NCBI GenBank assembly: GCA_023627715.1
Contig: JAMAHW010000001.1
Span: 992,001-1,056,000 of the forward strand
Source of the DNA: Periconia sp. R9002
Taxonomy: Eukaryota > Ascomycota > Dothideomycetes > Pleosporales > Periconiaceae
Length of the DNA stretch: 64,000 bases
Direction of reading: 5' to 3'
The notes below the pieces were generated by a model that was given only the letters and a program-made list of their open reading frames with translations, ran no database searches and was not told the origin of the DNA. Below are positions 1 to 11,485 of this stretch, piece after piece (the stretch's first letter is position 1; every line of letters begins with the position of its first letter). A program made the position numbers and the translations under genes.

Positions 1-69
1 TCTTCACTTACACACACGCCTTTTTCCACACAGAAATTCACTCCCCATAACTCCAATCCCAATAGCACC

Positions 70-1197
70 ATGGCTACTATTGAGCACCCCACGATCAAGG
101 GTAAGTACGAGACCAATTGACATGTGCGCGTCCAGCGCATCTCCAAGTTTGCGTCATTCGTGAAGAACAGAAACGCTGACCAGTAGATTAACAGATGGCT
201 GGTTTCGCGAGATCTCTGACATGTGGCCCGGCCAGGCCATGACGCTCAAGGTCAACCAGGTCCTTCACCACGAAAAGAGCAAGTATCAAGACGTGCTCAT
301 CTTCGAATCCACCGACTACGGCACCGTCTTGGTACTTGACAATGTCATCCAATGCACCGAGCGTGACGAATTCTCGTATGCCATACCCAACAATCGAAAA
401 ATCTGTAGCATGCATAAGCTTATTGGAACAGCTACCAGGAAATGATCACCCACCTCGCCCTCAACTCCCACCCCAACCCCGAGCGTGTATTGGTCATTGG
501 CGGCGGCGATGGCGGTGTCCTCCGTGAGGTCGTCAAACACGAGTGCGTCAAGAAAGCAGTCCTCTGCGACATTGATGAGGCTGTCATCCGCCTTTCCAAG
601 AAGTATCTTCCTGGCATGTCGGTCGGTTTTGAGCACCCCAACGTTGAGGTCATCGTCGGCGACGGCTTCAAGTTCATGGAGGACAAGAAGAACGAGTTCG
701 ACGTCATTATCACCGATTCCAGTGACCCTGAGGGCCCGGCCGAGGCTTTGTTCCAGAAGCCGTATTTTGAACTGCTCAATGGCGCCCTTCGCGAAGGTGG
801 TGTCATCACCACTCAAGGTTGTAAGCCCCTTCCACTCCACCCCGGCGGACAGTATTTGCAGTCGTATAATGAGTGCTTCAGAGCCGTAGTGTAGGGGATC
901 TGCTAACTTGACCACCTAGCCGAGAACCAATGGTTGCACATGCCCTTGATTGCCGGTCTCAAGAAGTCCTGCAAGGAAGTTTTCCCCGTCGCCGAGTACG
1001 CCTATACTACCATCCCCACCTACCCCTCCGGCCAGATTGGTTTCATGGTGTGCTGCAAAGACCCCAACCGCAACGTTAAGAAGCCAGTTCGTTCCTGGTC
1101 TGAAGAAGAGGAGGAGAAGCTGTGCAAGTACTACAGCAAGGAGATCCACGAGGCGTCATTCATTCTCCCCACCTTTGCTCGCAAGGCACTTCGATGA
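70..1197 (+). CDS. SPE3: Spermidine synthase, four exons
   Basis: Cytosolic enzyme that transfers an aminopropyl group from decarboxylated S-adenosylmethionine to putrescine to make spermidine. Exons 70-100, 195-375, 432-820 and 920-1197 give 292 residues, the usual family length. The protein opens [17 protein letters not shown] and carries the nucleotide-binding GGGDGG motif after ERVLVI, then the acidic CDIDEAV and the active-site [10 protein letters not shown]. Donors are GTAAGT, GTATGC and GTAAGC, and each junction restores family residues (FSYQEM, TQGSENQW). Family assignment is certain from motifs. Splice sites are inferred but leave no frame break. The next gene downstream is an unrelated regulator on the same strand. 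Confidence 0.96.
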
Positions 1198-1815
1198 GCT
1201 ACTCTAGCTCTCTGTTCCACGCCCCTACGGGCTACGATTCTCTGCACCTTTGTCCACCTTAGATACCACGATATTTGGAGGGAAAAAAAAGTTACGATAT
1301 TGTAAATTTCATGGCCGCCGGAATGCACATATTCTACAGCATCATGAGTTAGTAAAATCGAAAATATTGGAATTAGTGAAGTTTTCATCGAGAATCCATA
1401 GCTATCGTTTTGCTTCTAACTATGAAGTTTGCTTGGTCTATTTCATTGTGAAGAGAGTATTCCTGCGCGATTACGCATGGAATTCCGGCTGTTTACAACA
1501 GGTGAGGGGGGAGAAAATGGGAACCACAAAATCAACATGCAAGCATGCAAGCATGCAATTGCACAATGGAGGGTTTTGGAAGTTCGACAAGTTTGGACGG
1601 AAGTTGCGAGTCATGTGTTTTCAGAATCACCATAAAACTTAGTCATCAACGGATCAGCCGCGCAGTTCCGACATCCGACGTATTCTCACTTCCGTTCCGT
1701 CATCTCCACCCACGCATCTCTCCGTACGCGTACCAGTCCTCCGAAAAGTTCCTTACTTGCCACTTTGAGTATCACGCGCTGGCTTCCAGTTGGTTCATCG
1801 ATTCGATCCGCGCGC
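1198..1815. other. Intergenic, SPE3 3' side and regulator promoter
   Basis: No gene seen. A short direct repeat of GCATGCAA lies near 1539-1560. The rest is presumably the SPE3 3' UTR and the promoter of the Zn2Cys6 gene. Confidence 0.5.
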
Positions 1816-3917
1816 ATGACCACTGATTCCCTAGTTCGGCCTTCTGCGGAAAAGCGACGCCGTTTTGATCGGGTCACGGCGGCGTGCGATTTTTGTAAGA
1901 GACGCAAAGTAAAGTGTAATGGAGAACAGCCGTGTGCATACTGTATCCGTAAAGAATGTGCTGATACCTGCACTTTTACAACCCCGAAACGCGCTGGCGA
2001 GCCATCGGATGGAACAAGACAAAGAAATTCTACGCCTCAAGAAAATCCTGCTTCCAACGTCGCGGGACTCGAAAGCTCACCCACCGTTAGCAGAGATGGG
2101 TTCTATCACGAAGACACTGTAGTGCCACGTGAAGGGCGCATCCTGCGGGATGCTGAGGGGAAGTTCATCTTCATCGGAGATTGTGCCCCGCTGTCCTTCC
2201 TGCAAACTGTGAGATATCTCGTCGCCTCGGAAGCGGATCCTGAGGGGTTCACCGCTCAAGTATCGCGCGATTCCATCATCGAATTTGCTCGTCCAGATCC
2301 GGAAGAGAGCCGGACATATGACATACCAGTCACGGCCGACGAAGTTTCAACAACTATCCATGAATATCTAGTAGCCACCAGTGGTTTAGTTGACCTGTTT
2401 GAGCGGGATGAGTTGTTTAAAGAGATAGGACTATGGGCTAGGGGCCATACTTCACATTCGGATGACGCCACTACCGCAGTCCTCTTCCTTGTCTTAGCTA
2501 TTGGTTCACAAGAGCGGCAAACGGAAAAGTCTGAAGCATGGTCAAAGCATGCCAAAGATTTGTTGTTGAAGCACATGTGTAGTAGCATGAATGTAGCAAC
2601 TGTGCAAGGATTCGCTCTGCTGGCAATCTACATGCTAAGAGCATTTCAACCGAACGGCGCGTATTTGTACTTCTGTATGTTATACATGTCCAGCATATGG
2701 CAAAATACTTCTGACCCCATCATTCAGCGTTGGCAGCCCGCACAGCTTATGCTATCGGCATACACCGGACCGAAGTAAACGCATCCTTTGGGCCATCGAT
2801 AAGAAGAATGCGCGATCGTATCTGGAAAAGCCTCCGAGTGGTTGACATGCTCATAAGCAGTCAGATCGGGCGTCCTCCTTGCACCTCGGATGTGGATTGT
2901 ACCGTAAAATACGGCGTAAGCGGACAAGACGGTGATACCACTCCAACTATTTTGGATGCGAGCGTTCAGATCTTCATGATTATTGAGCAAGTCGTTGTTC
3001 AGGTCTATTCCAGAAAACGGATTTCTCTGCAGATAGCAGACTACGTCTCTCGACAACTCAAGAGTTGGGCTTCAAAATGGCTACAAGCGCTATCTGATCG
3101 CACAAAACAACCGGAGAATTCCGCTCGGGATACTGTCGTGGGAGCCTGCTCTACACTCTGCTCCTATTATTATGGTATCATGTTGCTAACGAGACCATTC
3201 CTCATTTACGAACTCTACGAGTACATGGGCGCTTCGATGAGGGGTGGTGGCAGTCAATCAGATCACTTAAAGAAGCGACAGTATGCAGACGCAGCTCTCG
3301 ACGCTGCTGCATCTTTCGTTGAAACTCTTGAAAACGTGATAGCCTCAAATCGAATGCCACGCAGAATGCCACTCATCGTCTCCTGGCTCTTTACAGCTTC
3401 TCTTGCCCTAGCAGTTGGTATTCTGGGCCGATCAGGCCTCACATTCGAAAGCAATTGCGAAGCCTCGATACGTTGCCTAGAATACTTTGGGGAAGCGGAT
3501 CCACACGCCCGCCAATACTCGCTCATAGCTCGCTCGTTGCTCCACACCACTACGAGACATGTGAAAAAGAGGGAACAACAACTGCGCGCACAGTGCAAAC
3601 AAGCTTCTTCAAACCTCTTCGGCATGCTGTCTTCAGATCTCGAGCAAAGCGTGAACGAGCCATACGAGCAGCGACAACGTTCTGAAGCTACTTCGGTGCA
3701 CCCCGAACGTACCAACGCTACGAGTACCGCCGCCCCTATCGATTGGACTATTCATGACTCTGATTTCTTCGCTACGTCGTGGTCGTCTAATGAGTACGAT
3801 CAAGGCCTTCAGGATTTTCTCCAGCCGGGCGCGTATAATTTTGATGGAGGCTCCGTAGCGGATATACCTTTGTTTCCCATATATGACCAGCAGATGGGGA
3901 GTGGCCATGCCGCTTAA
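1816..3917 (+). CDS. Zn(II)2Cys6 fungal transcription factor
   Basis: Nuclear DNA-binding regulator of the Gal4 class. Exons 1816-2674 and 2728-3917 (53-nt intron, GTATGT donor, CAG acceptor) give 682 residues. I chose the ATG at 1816; upstream in-frame codons are only TTG. The binuclear zinc cluster sits near the N-terminus as C-x2-C-x6-C-x5-C-x2-C-x8-C (CDFCKRRKVKC...), preceded by basic residues. The middle region resembles the fungal-specific regulatory domain: the junction gives AARTAYAIGIHRTEVN, followed by RDRIWKSLRVVDMLISSQIGRP, a typical signature there. The C-terminus is Ser/Thr-rich and acidic, as in activation regions. The target genes are unknown; no biosynthetic cluster adjoins it. 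Confidence 0.93.
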
Positions 3918-4429
3918 GAACCTGACAACTTGCTCTTGTAATACTTATTACTCTACGTGCAACGCTATAGGAGCTTTTTTGCTTGAGGTTATAGTTTTAT
4001 TGAAAGTGAATAGAATACTAAAAGTGTGTTTCTCTTCTTTTCTTCTTTTTAGGGGGTTTAATAGACAGAATTGTGTAATGTACAGTTTCAACACTTATTA
4101 CAAATGTATTGCTCAAATCCAATGAGTACAAAGATTAATCTAATTTCTAATTTCTCGTCTCTAGCTTTACAGTGGAGAAATTTCAATTAAATAATGGTAG
4201 AGGTTCATAGAAAGTAGCGTCACTTGGCTGAAAGCATACCTGCAGCGCTCTGTTATCAGTGCGGGATATATTAACATCTGCGTAAGGATTTCAATGAAAT
4301 TAAAATTGAATTGGATCCTCACAGAGTATTGCTATCCCGGGTATCGACACAGGTAAGGGAAAACACTTGTAAAGATTTCAATATAGGTATAGCAAGCCCT
4401 GAAACTAGACCACATCACAAAAGGCAGGT
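3918..4429. other. AT-rich convergent intergenic region
   Basis: AT-rich gap between the 3' ends of the regulator (+) and the acidic-repeat gene (-). No coding sequence seen; probably both 3' UTRs. Confidence 0.5.
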
Positions 4430-5862
4430 TCACATAAATTCAATCTCCGTGTGCTCCCCATCGTCGAGGAGGCCGTCATGACCCTCAGCCACAGGCTCCC
4501 CCCAAAAAGTAGGGCTCAACAACCCCCCCGCGTCAAGAAGGCTTTTAAGAAGGTCTTGTAAGCGTTCATTATCTGCATCATTCGTGGTCCATATTGTTTC
4601 CGACGATTCACTCGGCCAAGGGTTACGCACCCGGAACTTCGCTGATGCGCCACGCCGTGCATAGTGCATATCTTGAATATTCAAATACCGCAAAGCTTCT
4701 GCGTGCATGAGATAATCCCAGACCTCCTTCCAGGTGTGGTCTAGAAGATGTACACAGCCGAGACTCATGGCGACGATGTTCGAGGTTGCTCCATCTGCTG
4801 CACTGAATAGGCGGACGAGAGAATCAAAGTCGACAAGGACGCGGCGAAGGTAGATGTTTTTTAGACCCCTCGCTGTGGGCTTCCAGTTGATCCCTTGTAG
4901 GTCGAGAACATGCGTACAGCGGAGGCCGAGGGATTCCAGCTGGTTGCACCGACAGACGAGCTCGCGCACATCGCTCATATACTCTGCGTTGGGGTATTTT
5001 TTTGGAGATTCGAGGGAGGGACATCTTCCAAGTCTTCGTCGACCCAACGAAGTTTCTTGAGATAATTGTCGTGACCGCCTGTTCCCGTCGCGTCGACGTA
5101 TTCGAGATAGAGATGGCGCAGACGTTGAGTGGCCTCATCCGACATTGCTTTGTTGAGTGCGGAGAAATCATACGTGCATGGAAGCGCGAGACGCAGCTCC
5201 GTTAGAAACTCAAATTTATGAGCGTACGAAGGGGAGAAGAGTGCGCAAAGCGAATCCCGAAGCTTGTTCACGGCAACAAGATCGATCGGGGGCGCAGCAT
5301 ATCCATTGCCGTCCTCATTTTCGTCCTCGTCTTCATCCTCGTCTTCATCCTCGTCTTCATCTTGCTCCTCATCTTGCTCCTCATCTTCATCTTCATGTTC
5401 ATCCTTGTCTTCGCCTTCATTCTTGTCTTCGTCTTCATCCTCATCTTCATCGCCATCCTCATCTTCATCCTCCTCCTCTTCCTCACTGTCGTACTGACTA
5501 TCGTCCCAGCTCTCGTACGCATTGTCGTCCCAACGGACTTCATCGCTACGCCAGGTCTCAATCAAGTGCACCCACAAGCACTGCAACCTCTTCATTTTTT
5601 CCAAGGCAGAGGGAAGCATTTTCAAGAACGCACGCAAAGACTCCCTGTCGGCAGGATCGGATCGAGGGTTGCTTGGCCTTAACCATTGAACGTTGTCCCC
5701 ACATAGCGGGCAAAAACCATCCCAGTAATCATTATTACGGATATCCGACAGATCGAGGCGCAGGCGACGAATCAACGGCGGTAATGAATCCCCGTGAACA
5801 AGGAACTCATCCATCCACTTAATGGAGTTGCGCGATGTAATCTTTCTTGAACCGTCCTCCAT
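4430..5862 (-). CDS. Acidic-repeat protein, unknown function, frame-disrupted
   Basis: Not recognised. The reading frame from the ATG at 5862 has a leucine-rich N-terminal part (IRRLRLDLSDI, LPSALEKMKRLQCLW), an Asp/Glu tract at residues 124-187, then more Leu-rich sequence (LTELRLALPC, RLRHLYLEYVDA). It ends by running out of frame near 4990. The downstream frame, to the stop at 4430, continues in the same style (LVCRCNQLESLGLRC, LKNIYLRRVLVDFDSLVRLF). The two frames meet at a run of seven A on the coding strand around 5000-5006; a -1 shift joins them. It resembles fungal F-box/LRR-like ORFs, but no F-box is visible. It may be a pseudogene, a sequencing error, or hide an intron of 41 or 62 bases. 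Confidence 0.5.
5302..5487 (-). repeat. Coding minisatellite for an Asp/Glu tract
   Basis: Imperfect tandem GAGGATGAAGAC-type units on the minus strand encode about 62 residues, nearly all Asp and Glu with a few Gln, Lys and Asn. Unit number is probably variable between strains. Several long open frames on the opposite strand here are only a by-product of the repeat. Confidence 0.85.
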
Positions 5863-6009
5863 CTTATCCTCATAATCGAAAGCACGAAGTATGAGAAATT
5901 CCTTAAATATATAAATTTTCTCTTCATTAGAGTTGGACTAGCACTATCGCGTCTCTCTAAACATGGGCGAGGTATTAAGAACAGGACATCTATAAAGAGG
6001 CAGACTTTA

Positions 6010-7974
6010 TTAACATAAAACAAAACTCCGCTCCAACACAATTCCCTCGTCTTTTTGTCTTAGAATCTCGCCGTCCATGAGCCCATGGACATAGCATTCT
6101 CCGACGACATGATAAAGATTCTTAGTACATGGCCTCAAGACCATTGGAAAGTTACAACCCAACAAGATAGCCACAATGTCTCCTGATCGAACGTCATTTG
6201 GAGCCAGGCCCAAATATCCGGTTCGTGTTGTTATGAGGGCTCTTTGATTCAAGGAGAGCATAGCTAAGCGCAAGCACTGTACAATTTTTCCAGCACCTAT
6301 GCTTTTTCCATAGGATTGTGGAAAGAAATCTCGAAGACTCTGGCCTCCAATACGGAACTTCTCATTGTATTCTCTGAATTTCTGAAACTTCTGAAAGTAG
6401 GTCGGCTCGGAGAGTTCAGAATTTGTTGAGCTTGTACGGAGGTTGGTGGAACTGGATCCAGCGTATGGTTCCAATATCCATGGCATCTTGAGTAATAGTT
6501 TTCCAGACGCCCCTGGATGGTCCATAAGTAAAGTCTGCTGAAGAACTTCCGATATCTCACTACCGTATCTGTGTGAGATACCGCTGGGTTGAGTAGAACT
6601 ACAAGCTGAAGAAGGCTGAACTGCAATGCCATCCACTGTATCTACTTGGAACCCTCTACAAGTAAGGAGATACTTATTTTTCTTCTCCAAAATCTCAAGT
6701 TTAGCCGATTCATTTCCACTCGCTCGACGTGATCTCAGATATCGGATGTGATTGCGCTCAAACGGAAGTCTCCAGTCGGGTACCCAGGATGGCCAACTTT
6801 CCTCAGCAGGAATACCTCCAAATGCGATTTGTTCAAGCCGTTTCTTTGTCGTAACGATAGATATCATGAGCTTTGTATAGACATCTCGCTCACGGAGAGC
6901 GTAATCCGCGGTTATTCCTTTAGAAATGGCAGGGTCCAACAAACCAAGTATACCATAAACTTTATCCTTTTTATCAGTTGCGTCAGCCCGGCGAACAAGA
7001 TTCAACAGCCGGTCCAGGCTCCCTTCAACGTTTGGATTGCAGGTAAGATTCATTAGACGATATGTACGACTGGCCATGGACCACGCACCCGAATCTAGGT
7101 AATGGGCGGATGCATAGGACAGGTCTTCGGAGGCTTGTAGACACTCTTGAAGGTAGATAACTCCCAATCGTATCATCCTCCTTGTAAACTTGAGCTTTCC
7201 ACATAATATCAGGGTGGAATTATGATTCATAGCGAGCTCCTGGATGATCCATGATCGACTCCAATAAGGCTTTTGCATAAATGCGTAAAGGGCGGGCCAT
7301 CCATTCAGTAGTAGGTCGGCTGGAAGTCGAAGGGGGTTTTCGACACAGGGGTTCCGGCAAAGATGACGCATCGTTTTAGCTGCAACCCTATCGATTTCCT
7401 CTTCTTGACCAAGCCAGACTATGACAGCTCTAGCTCTACCATAAATATAGTTCATGCGCTTAACCTGTTTGTTTCTTTCCATCTCGTTTTCTTGATCGAT
7501 ACATAATGAGTCAATCCAATAACACATACCCAAACCAGTCTCTTTCAGGTCTCGCAACGCTCTCAGCGCTTTTTCTAGATTCGCTGAAACTTCTCTGTAG
7601 CTTTGATTTATTATAATCTTCGTTTTATCGCCTCCTTCGCCCCAAGTATACGACAAAGCTTCGAAGTCACCCCAAGTGTGACGAAAAGTGCCGGAACGGT
7701 CGCGTTCCTGACTCAGTCCAAGATATGTCGTCGTATCAAGCGTCGCTTGCTCCAGGGTTGTATCTCGCAGATCTACGTCTTTAGTAAACGCGTCCCATAC
7801 TCTTTGATTCGATGGATATTTTTGATGCAAGTCAGGATCGAAAGAGCCGTCTAGTGGAACATTCTCGATCGAGCATTGAACGAAGTCTCGCGTTGAAACC
7901 TGGTCGGAAGGATCAAGGAACCTAACAACACGAATTTCATTCTCCATTTCGTTAAGTGGCTTATACTGCATCAT
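6010..7974 (-). CDS. HET-domain protein (heterokaryon incompatibility type)
   Basis: Single-exon protein of 654 residues from the ATG at 7974 (a second ATG follows directly). The HET domain spans about residues 105-260 and shows its hallmarks: FEALSYTWG, a predicted helix, CYWIDSLCIDQENEMERNKQV and RARAVIVWLGQ. Downstream are features common in this class: KPYWSRSWIIQELAM, KDKVYGILGLL and SWVPDW. In studied cases HET domains trigger cell death after non-self fusion or effector recognition; the ligand here is unknown. A second, diverged HET gene lies 1.18 kb away in the opposite direction. No partner domain such as NACHT or ankyrin is seen. Confidence 0.95.
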   Translation of the reverse strand: MMQYKPLNEMENEIRVVRFLDPSDQVSTRDFVQCSIENVPLDGSFDPDLHQKYPSNQRVWDAFTKDVDLRDTTLEQATLDTTTYLGLSQERDRSGTFRHTWGDFEALSYTWGEGGDKTKIIINQSYREVSANLEKALRALRDLKETGLGMCYWIDSLCIDQENEMERNKQVKRMNYIYGRARAVIVWLGQEEEIDRVAAKTMRHLCRNPCVENPLRLPADLLLNGWPALYAFMQKPYWSRSWIIQELAMNHNSTLILCGKLKFTRRMIRLGVIYLQECLQASEDLSYASAHYLDSGAWSMASRTYRLMNLTCNPNVEGSLDRLLNLVRRADATDKKDKVYGILGLLDPAISKGITADYALRERDVYTKLMISIVTTKKRLEQIAFGGIPAEESWPSWVPDWRLPFERNHIRYLRSRRASGNESAKLEILEKKNKYLLTCRGFQVDTVDGIAVQPSSACSSTQPSGISHRYGSEISEVLQQTLLMDHPGASGKLLLKMPWILEPYAGSSSTNLRTSSTNSELSEPTYFQKFQKFREYNEKFRIGGQSLRDFFPQSYGKSIGAGKIVQCLRLAMLSLNQRALITTRTGYLGLAPNDVRSGDIVAILLGCNFPMVLRPCTKNLYHVVGECYVHGLMDGEILRQKDEGIVLERSFVLC

Positions 7975-9151
7975 GTGTGTAGTATACAGATTGAGGATAA
8001 GCTGGTACAATAACAGCACAAATAGAGCTAGAGTATGTCTTTGAGTATATTGGAGGGGTGACGAATTATCAGCGTGTTACGCATACGGTTTGCGTTCAAG
8101 TTACATTTCAAAGAACGTTGAAATTCCATTTCTATGCTATGCTCTCACCGGTTTTCTTAACCCGGTAGAGAACCAAATGGTTGGAAAAATCATCCCTGCG
8201 GGGTCGTAAATTGATGCAATACGGCTTCAGTTGCCTGCAACATTGTTATATTGATCCCTCACATAAATACTTATCTAGCCGCCGCCGATGCAACGCTTCG
8301 AGCCCCTGATAGGCTTTGTACATAAAATTTATCTGTTATTTACTGTGTCCAGGTTCTAGGCTATCGATGCATATGATGTCGACGTGGTTGCCAAGTCTTC
8401 CGGTGAATTGAACGCGGCCTCCAACCTAACCACTTTGACTTCTTGATCGCACCCCCACGTCTCAATGAATATTCTAGAACAGGATGTTTCACAAGCCATT
8501 CTCAGCTCGCTATGCGTAAATTGGCTGCTATCTTTCAAGCTGTTGAACCTATAAATCGGTTCAGTAATCTCGCGTTGACTGTACACCTTGCAATGCTAGG
8601 ATGTGTCATCATGCGGAGAAAGTGGGGTTTGCATTTGAAAGCTTTTGCTCCCAACACTTGCAGGCTAATCAAAGCGTTAGCGATAGCAGGTCAGTTGCTA
8701 GGCCACATTAGCTCCCACTGTGATAACCAAGTTGAGGGTGGAAACTATTTTTTCTGAACTTGGCGGCACATTGTCGTATGGCAGCCTTGTACGCCCCATA
8801 TTGTTTAGCCTCGTACACTTGGGAATTAATGATTCATGTGGTGCTGGGACGAGGGGTTCAGGAAGTGGGTGCGTTTGCCGAAAGCATAGTTGTCGTGTAT
8901 CTTGTCGAACATGCGGTTTGGTTTACCCCAACATGCACTGCCCCACAACTCTAGCTACCACATCCATGTATTCGTGCAGCCGCGCCTGCTGCCTATTCCC
9001 CCAAAACCCCCGCCTCCGTAAAATCTTCACAATTTATCATACAACAAACTCGTTTCTCTGTCCTTCATCGAGACTATTGCTTAAGTACATACGAGGGCAC
9101 CGATTTCTATGTCGGACACGGTATAACGACCCACCAACGGAGTTCTATCCA
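7975..9151. other. Divergent intergenic region between two HET genes
   Basis: Likely holds the promoters of both HET genes. The open frame of the right-hand gene extends back to 8720, but that stretch looks non-coding in composition and no family match was recognised. No RNA gene or repeat seen. Confidence 0.5.
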
Positions 9152-11485
9152 ATGGGTCAGGTATACTCGGCTTTAACGCGTCCGGTTCCAACGATCCAGG
9201 CTTCTTTGCCTTGGGAAGTAGTGCCGGGTGGTATAAGGATCAAGACTCAAACCTGGGTTTGTCCTCCTGGTGGTGAACGGGCTCGCCCAGCCTGCTTCGG
9301 GGACAGTGAACTTCGAATACCAGACCGCCCGAAAAAGGACAGGCTTTGTTCCGTTTGTATGAGCCTCGGTCGCCTAAAGACTACGCACTGGGATAGTATC
9401 AACAACTTCCACGAGGTCATTGTAAAACATCACCATTCGGTCAATGCATTACTTGATAGTGTACGTGGAGGTTGTCATTTTTGCGCATTGTTGTTGATAG
9501 CTTGGGAGGAAAAGTGTCACTTGTATCAAGAGTCCAGTGGTGAATGGGTTGCTAAGGCAGAATTTGATTCAGCTTCCTTATATGGCGGCATCCAGCTCAG
9601 ATATCAGAGGGTACGAACGAAGATTGACATAACTAGTGTCAAAGTGGATGAAGTCCAAATCACCATACTATGTGGGGACTTGCAGCTCGGGATGGGTGGA
9701 AAATTGATCTGCATACCTACGAATAGTCAGTCTATCTTATTCCAAATTGTCCTCAGTTTCTCAAGCTTAACTGATAAAACAGCGAATCTTTCTGCTCTTC
9801 CAGAATCATGCCTTCCTTCAGGGAGCGACACCAATACGGGTTCCTCAGCAAGTTTATCCAGGGTCAAAGCCTGGCTGGACATATGCACATCGTCGCATCC
9901 AGCATGTTCCCAGGCCGATTCTCAACCTCCACCCTTACCGACGAGAGTCATAGCGGTAGGGCAGAAAGGATCGAGCAGATGTTATCTTGTGTCGGGAAAA
10001 AATAAGAACGGTTACTACGCTACATTAAGCCACTGCTGGGGAGATCCCACCAATCGACCGTTGACGACAACTGATCAGACCCTTCTTTGTCGACAGCAAG
10101 GCATTGAGGATGAAGAACTGCCAAAGACATTCCGACATGCTGTTCAAGTCTGCAGGGAAATAGGTATAGAATACCTCTGGATCGACTCTTTATGTATCAT
10201 TCAAGAGCAAGAATCGCAAGAAGATTGGGTAAAAGAAGCGCCAAGAATGGGACTTGTCTACGGAAACTCGAGGTTGACCATTTCGGCGGCAGCAGCAGTA
10301 AACTCTACTCAGGGATGTTTTAAAGACCGTCTTGGTCTAATCTCTTGGTGCTGTCCAGTTGTCTTATTTGGAAAGGAATGTTACCTTTCTCGATATCCAA
10401 CGGAAGAAGAACAACACTATGGTGATCCAGGAGACCTTGAACAGACTTCGAATCATTTGGCTCCAAGAGCCTGGATTCTCCAGGAACAGGTCTTGTCCCG
10501 TCGCTCTATTATATTCTCGAAAAACCGCCTCATCTGGCGTTGCCCAACACTATCGACCAATGAAAAATATCCGATGGGGATACCTCATGCTCCGAACATA
10601 TCAGTGGACAACCATCGTCTTCTTCACTGCATAATCAATGACATAACGTCATTGATGCCGAAAGACCTGGAAGTCGACATCTATACCTGCTGGTACAGAA
10701 TAGTAGCAAATTTTACATCTCGAAGTCTGACATACGAGGAAGATAGGCTTCCTGCAATAGCTGGAATTGCGAAAAGCTTTGGGGTCATAGCAAATGACAG
10801 CTACCACGCAGGGTTGTGGAGGCGTGATATGGTCCTCGGTCTCCTCTGGCATGCAACAAGTGCTACTCCCACAATCACAACCAAATCAGCTAGGGCACCG
10901 TCGTGGTCATGGGCATCAATCAGTTGTGGAGTGAACTACGTACATCTTTTGTCGGCTGGCTCCGACGCGAGTCGTATCCCTTTATCTCCACTGGTCGATG
11001 TTGATGTTTCGGATACACCAACCTGTGAAGATTATCCATTCGGAGTAACGTCAAAAGCGACGTTGAGATTGTCTGGTGTTTTGTTCAAAGTAATGCGAGA
11101 CGAGCATGAAGACTCTGGGCTAGCTCTAGTCGAAAACGGCACACGTTTTGCTGATGATATTGAAAGCTCGTCCTGGGACGTCTGGGATAGCGATAAGCCA
11201 GCTCAAACACCCTTGCTTTGTCTGCCCCTATGCGTACGCCATGATCCTTACCATCGAGGAATACGAGGCAACGGCGAACTGTACAAAAACTCGTGGAAAA
11301 ATTCCCTGAAGACAGGAATAGACAAATTCAAGCGATTCAATACGGTATATTGCTTGGTACTGCAAGCTATCGAAGGAAAGCAGCGCACGTATAGCCGAGT
11401 AGGAATTTGTACTATCGGCAGGCATAAGACAATTGAGATTAGCAGAATGGCCTTAAGGGAACGTAGGTCCCTGACTATTATTTGA
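9152..11485 (+). CDS. HET-domain protein, second type
   Basis: 777 residues if the ATG at 9152 is used (MGQVYSALTR). It has a Cys-rich N-terminal segment (RLCSVCMSL ... GGCHFCALLL) often seen ahead of HET domains. The HET domain, about residues 285-440, shows YATLSHCWG, LPKTFRHAVQVCREIGIEYL, WIDSLCIIQ, DWVKEAPRMGLVYGNSRLTI and later LAPRAWILQEQVLS. This is the longer Cys-containing HET subfamily, distinct from its neighbour at 6010-7974, so the pair is not a recent duplication. No intron is needed. Presumed role is regulated cell death or allorecognition; this is inference from the family. Confidence 0.93.
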   Translation: MGQVYSALTRPVPTIQASLPWEVVPGGIRIKTQTWVCPPGGERARPACFGDSELRIPDRPKKDRLCSVCMSLGRLKTTHWDSINNFHEVIVKHHHSVNALLDSVRGGCHFCALLLIAWEEKCHLYQESSGEWVAKAEFDSASLYGGIQLRYQRVRTKIDITSVKVDEVQITILCGDLQLGMGGKLICIPTNSQSILFQIVLSFSSLTDKTANLSALPESCLPSGSDTNTGSSASLSRVKAWLDICTSSHPACSQADSQPPPLPTRVIAVGQKGSSRCYLVSGKNKNGYYATLSHCWGDPTNRPLTTTDQTLLCRQQGIEDEELPKTFRHAVQVCREIGIEYLWIDSLCIIQEQESQEDWVKEAPRMGLVYGNSRLTISAAAAVNSTQGCFKDRLGLISWCCPVVLFGKECYLSRYPTEEEQHYGDPGDLEQTSNHLAPRAWILQEQVLSRRSIIFSKNRLIWRCPTLSTNEKYPMGIPHAPNISVDNHRLLHCIINDITSLMPKDLEVDIYTCWYRIVANFTSRSLTYEEDRLPAIAGIAKSFGVIANDSYHAGLWRRDMVLGLLWHATSATPTITTKSARAPSWSWASISCGVNYVHLLSAGSDASRIPLSPLVDVDVSDTPTCEDYPFGVTSKATLRLSGVLFKVMRDEHEDSGLALVENGTRFADDIESSSWDVWDSDKPAQTPLLCLPLCVRHDPYHRGIRGNGELYKNSWKNSLKTGIDKFKRFNTVYCLVLQAIEGKQRTYSRVGICTIGRHKTIEISRMALRERRSLTII

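Noticed and set aside
5157..5822. Long plus-strand open frames (up to 221 codons) across the acidic repeat
   Set aside because: They translate the repeat antisense into His/Pro, Leu/Ile or Ser runs, which is an artefact of the 12-nt unit; the minus-strand frame has flanking protein-like sequence.
8720..9151. N-terminal extension of the second HET protein
   Set aside because: The frame is open, but the sequence is Cys/Ser/Arg-rich without family resemblance, and MGQVYSALTR at 9152 is a natural start.
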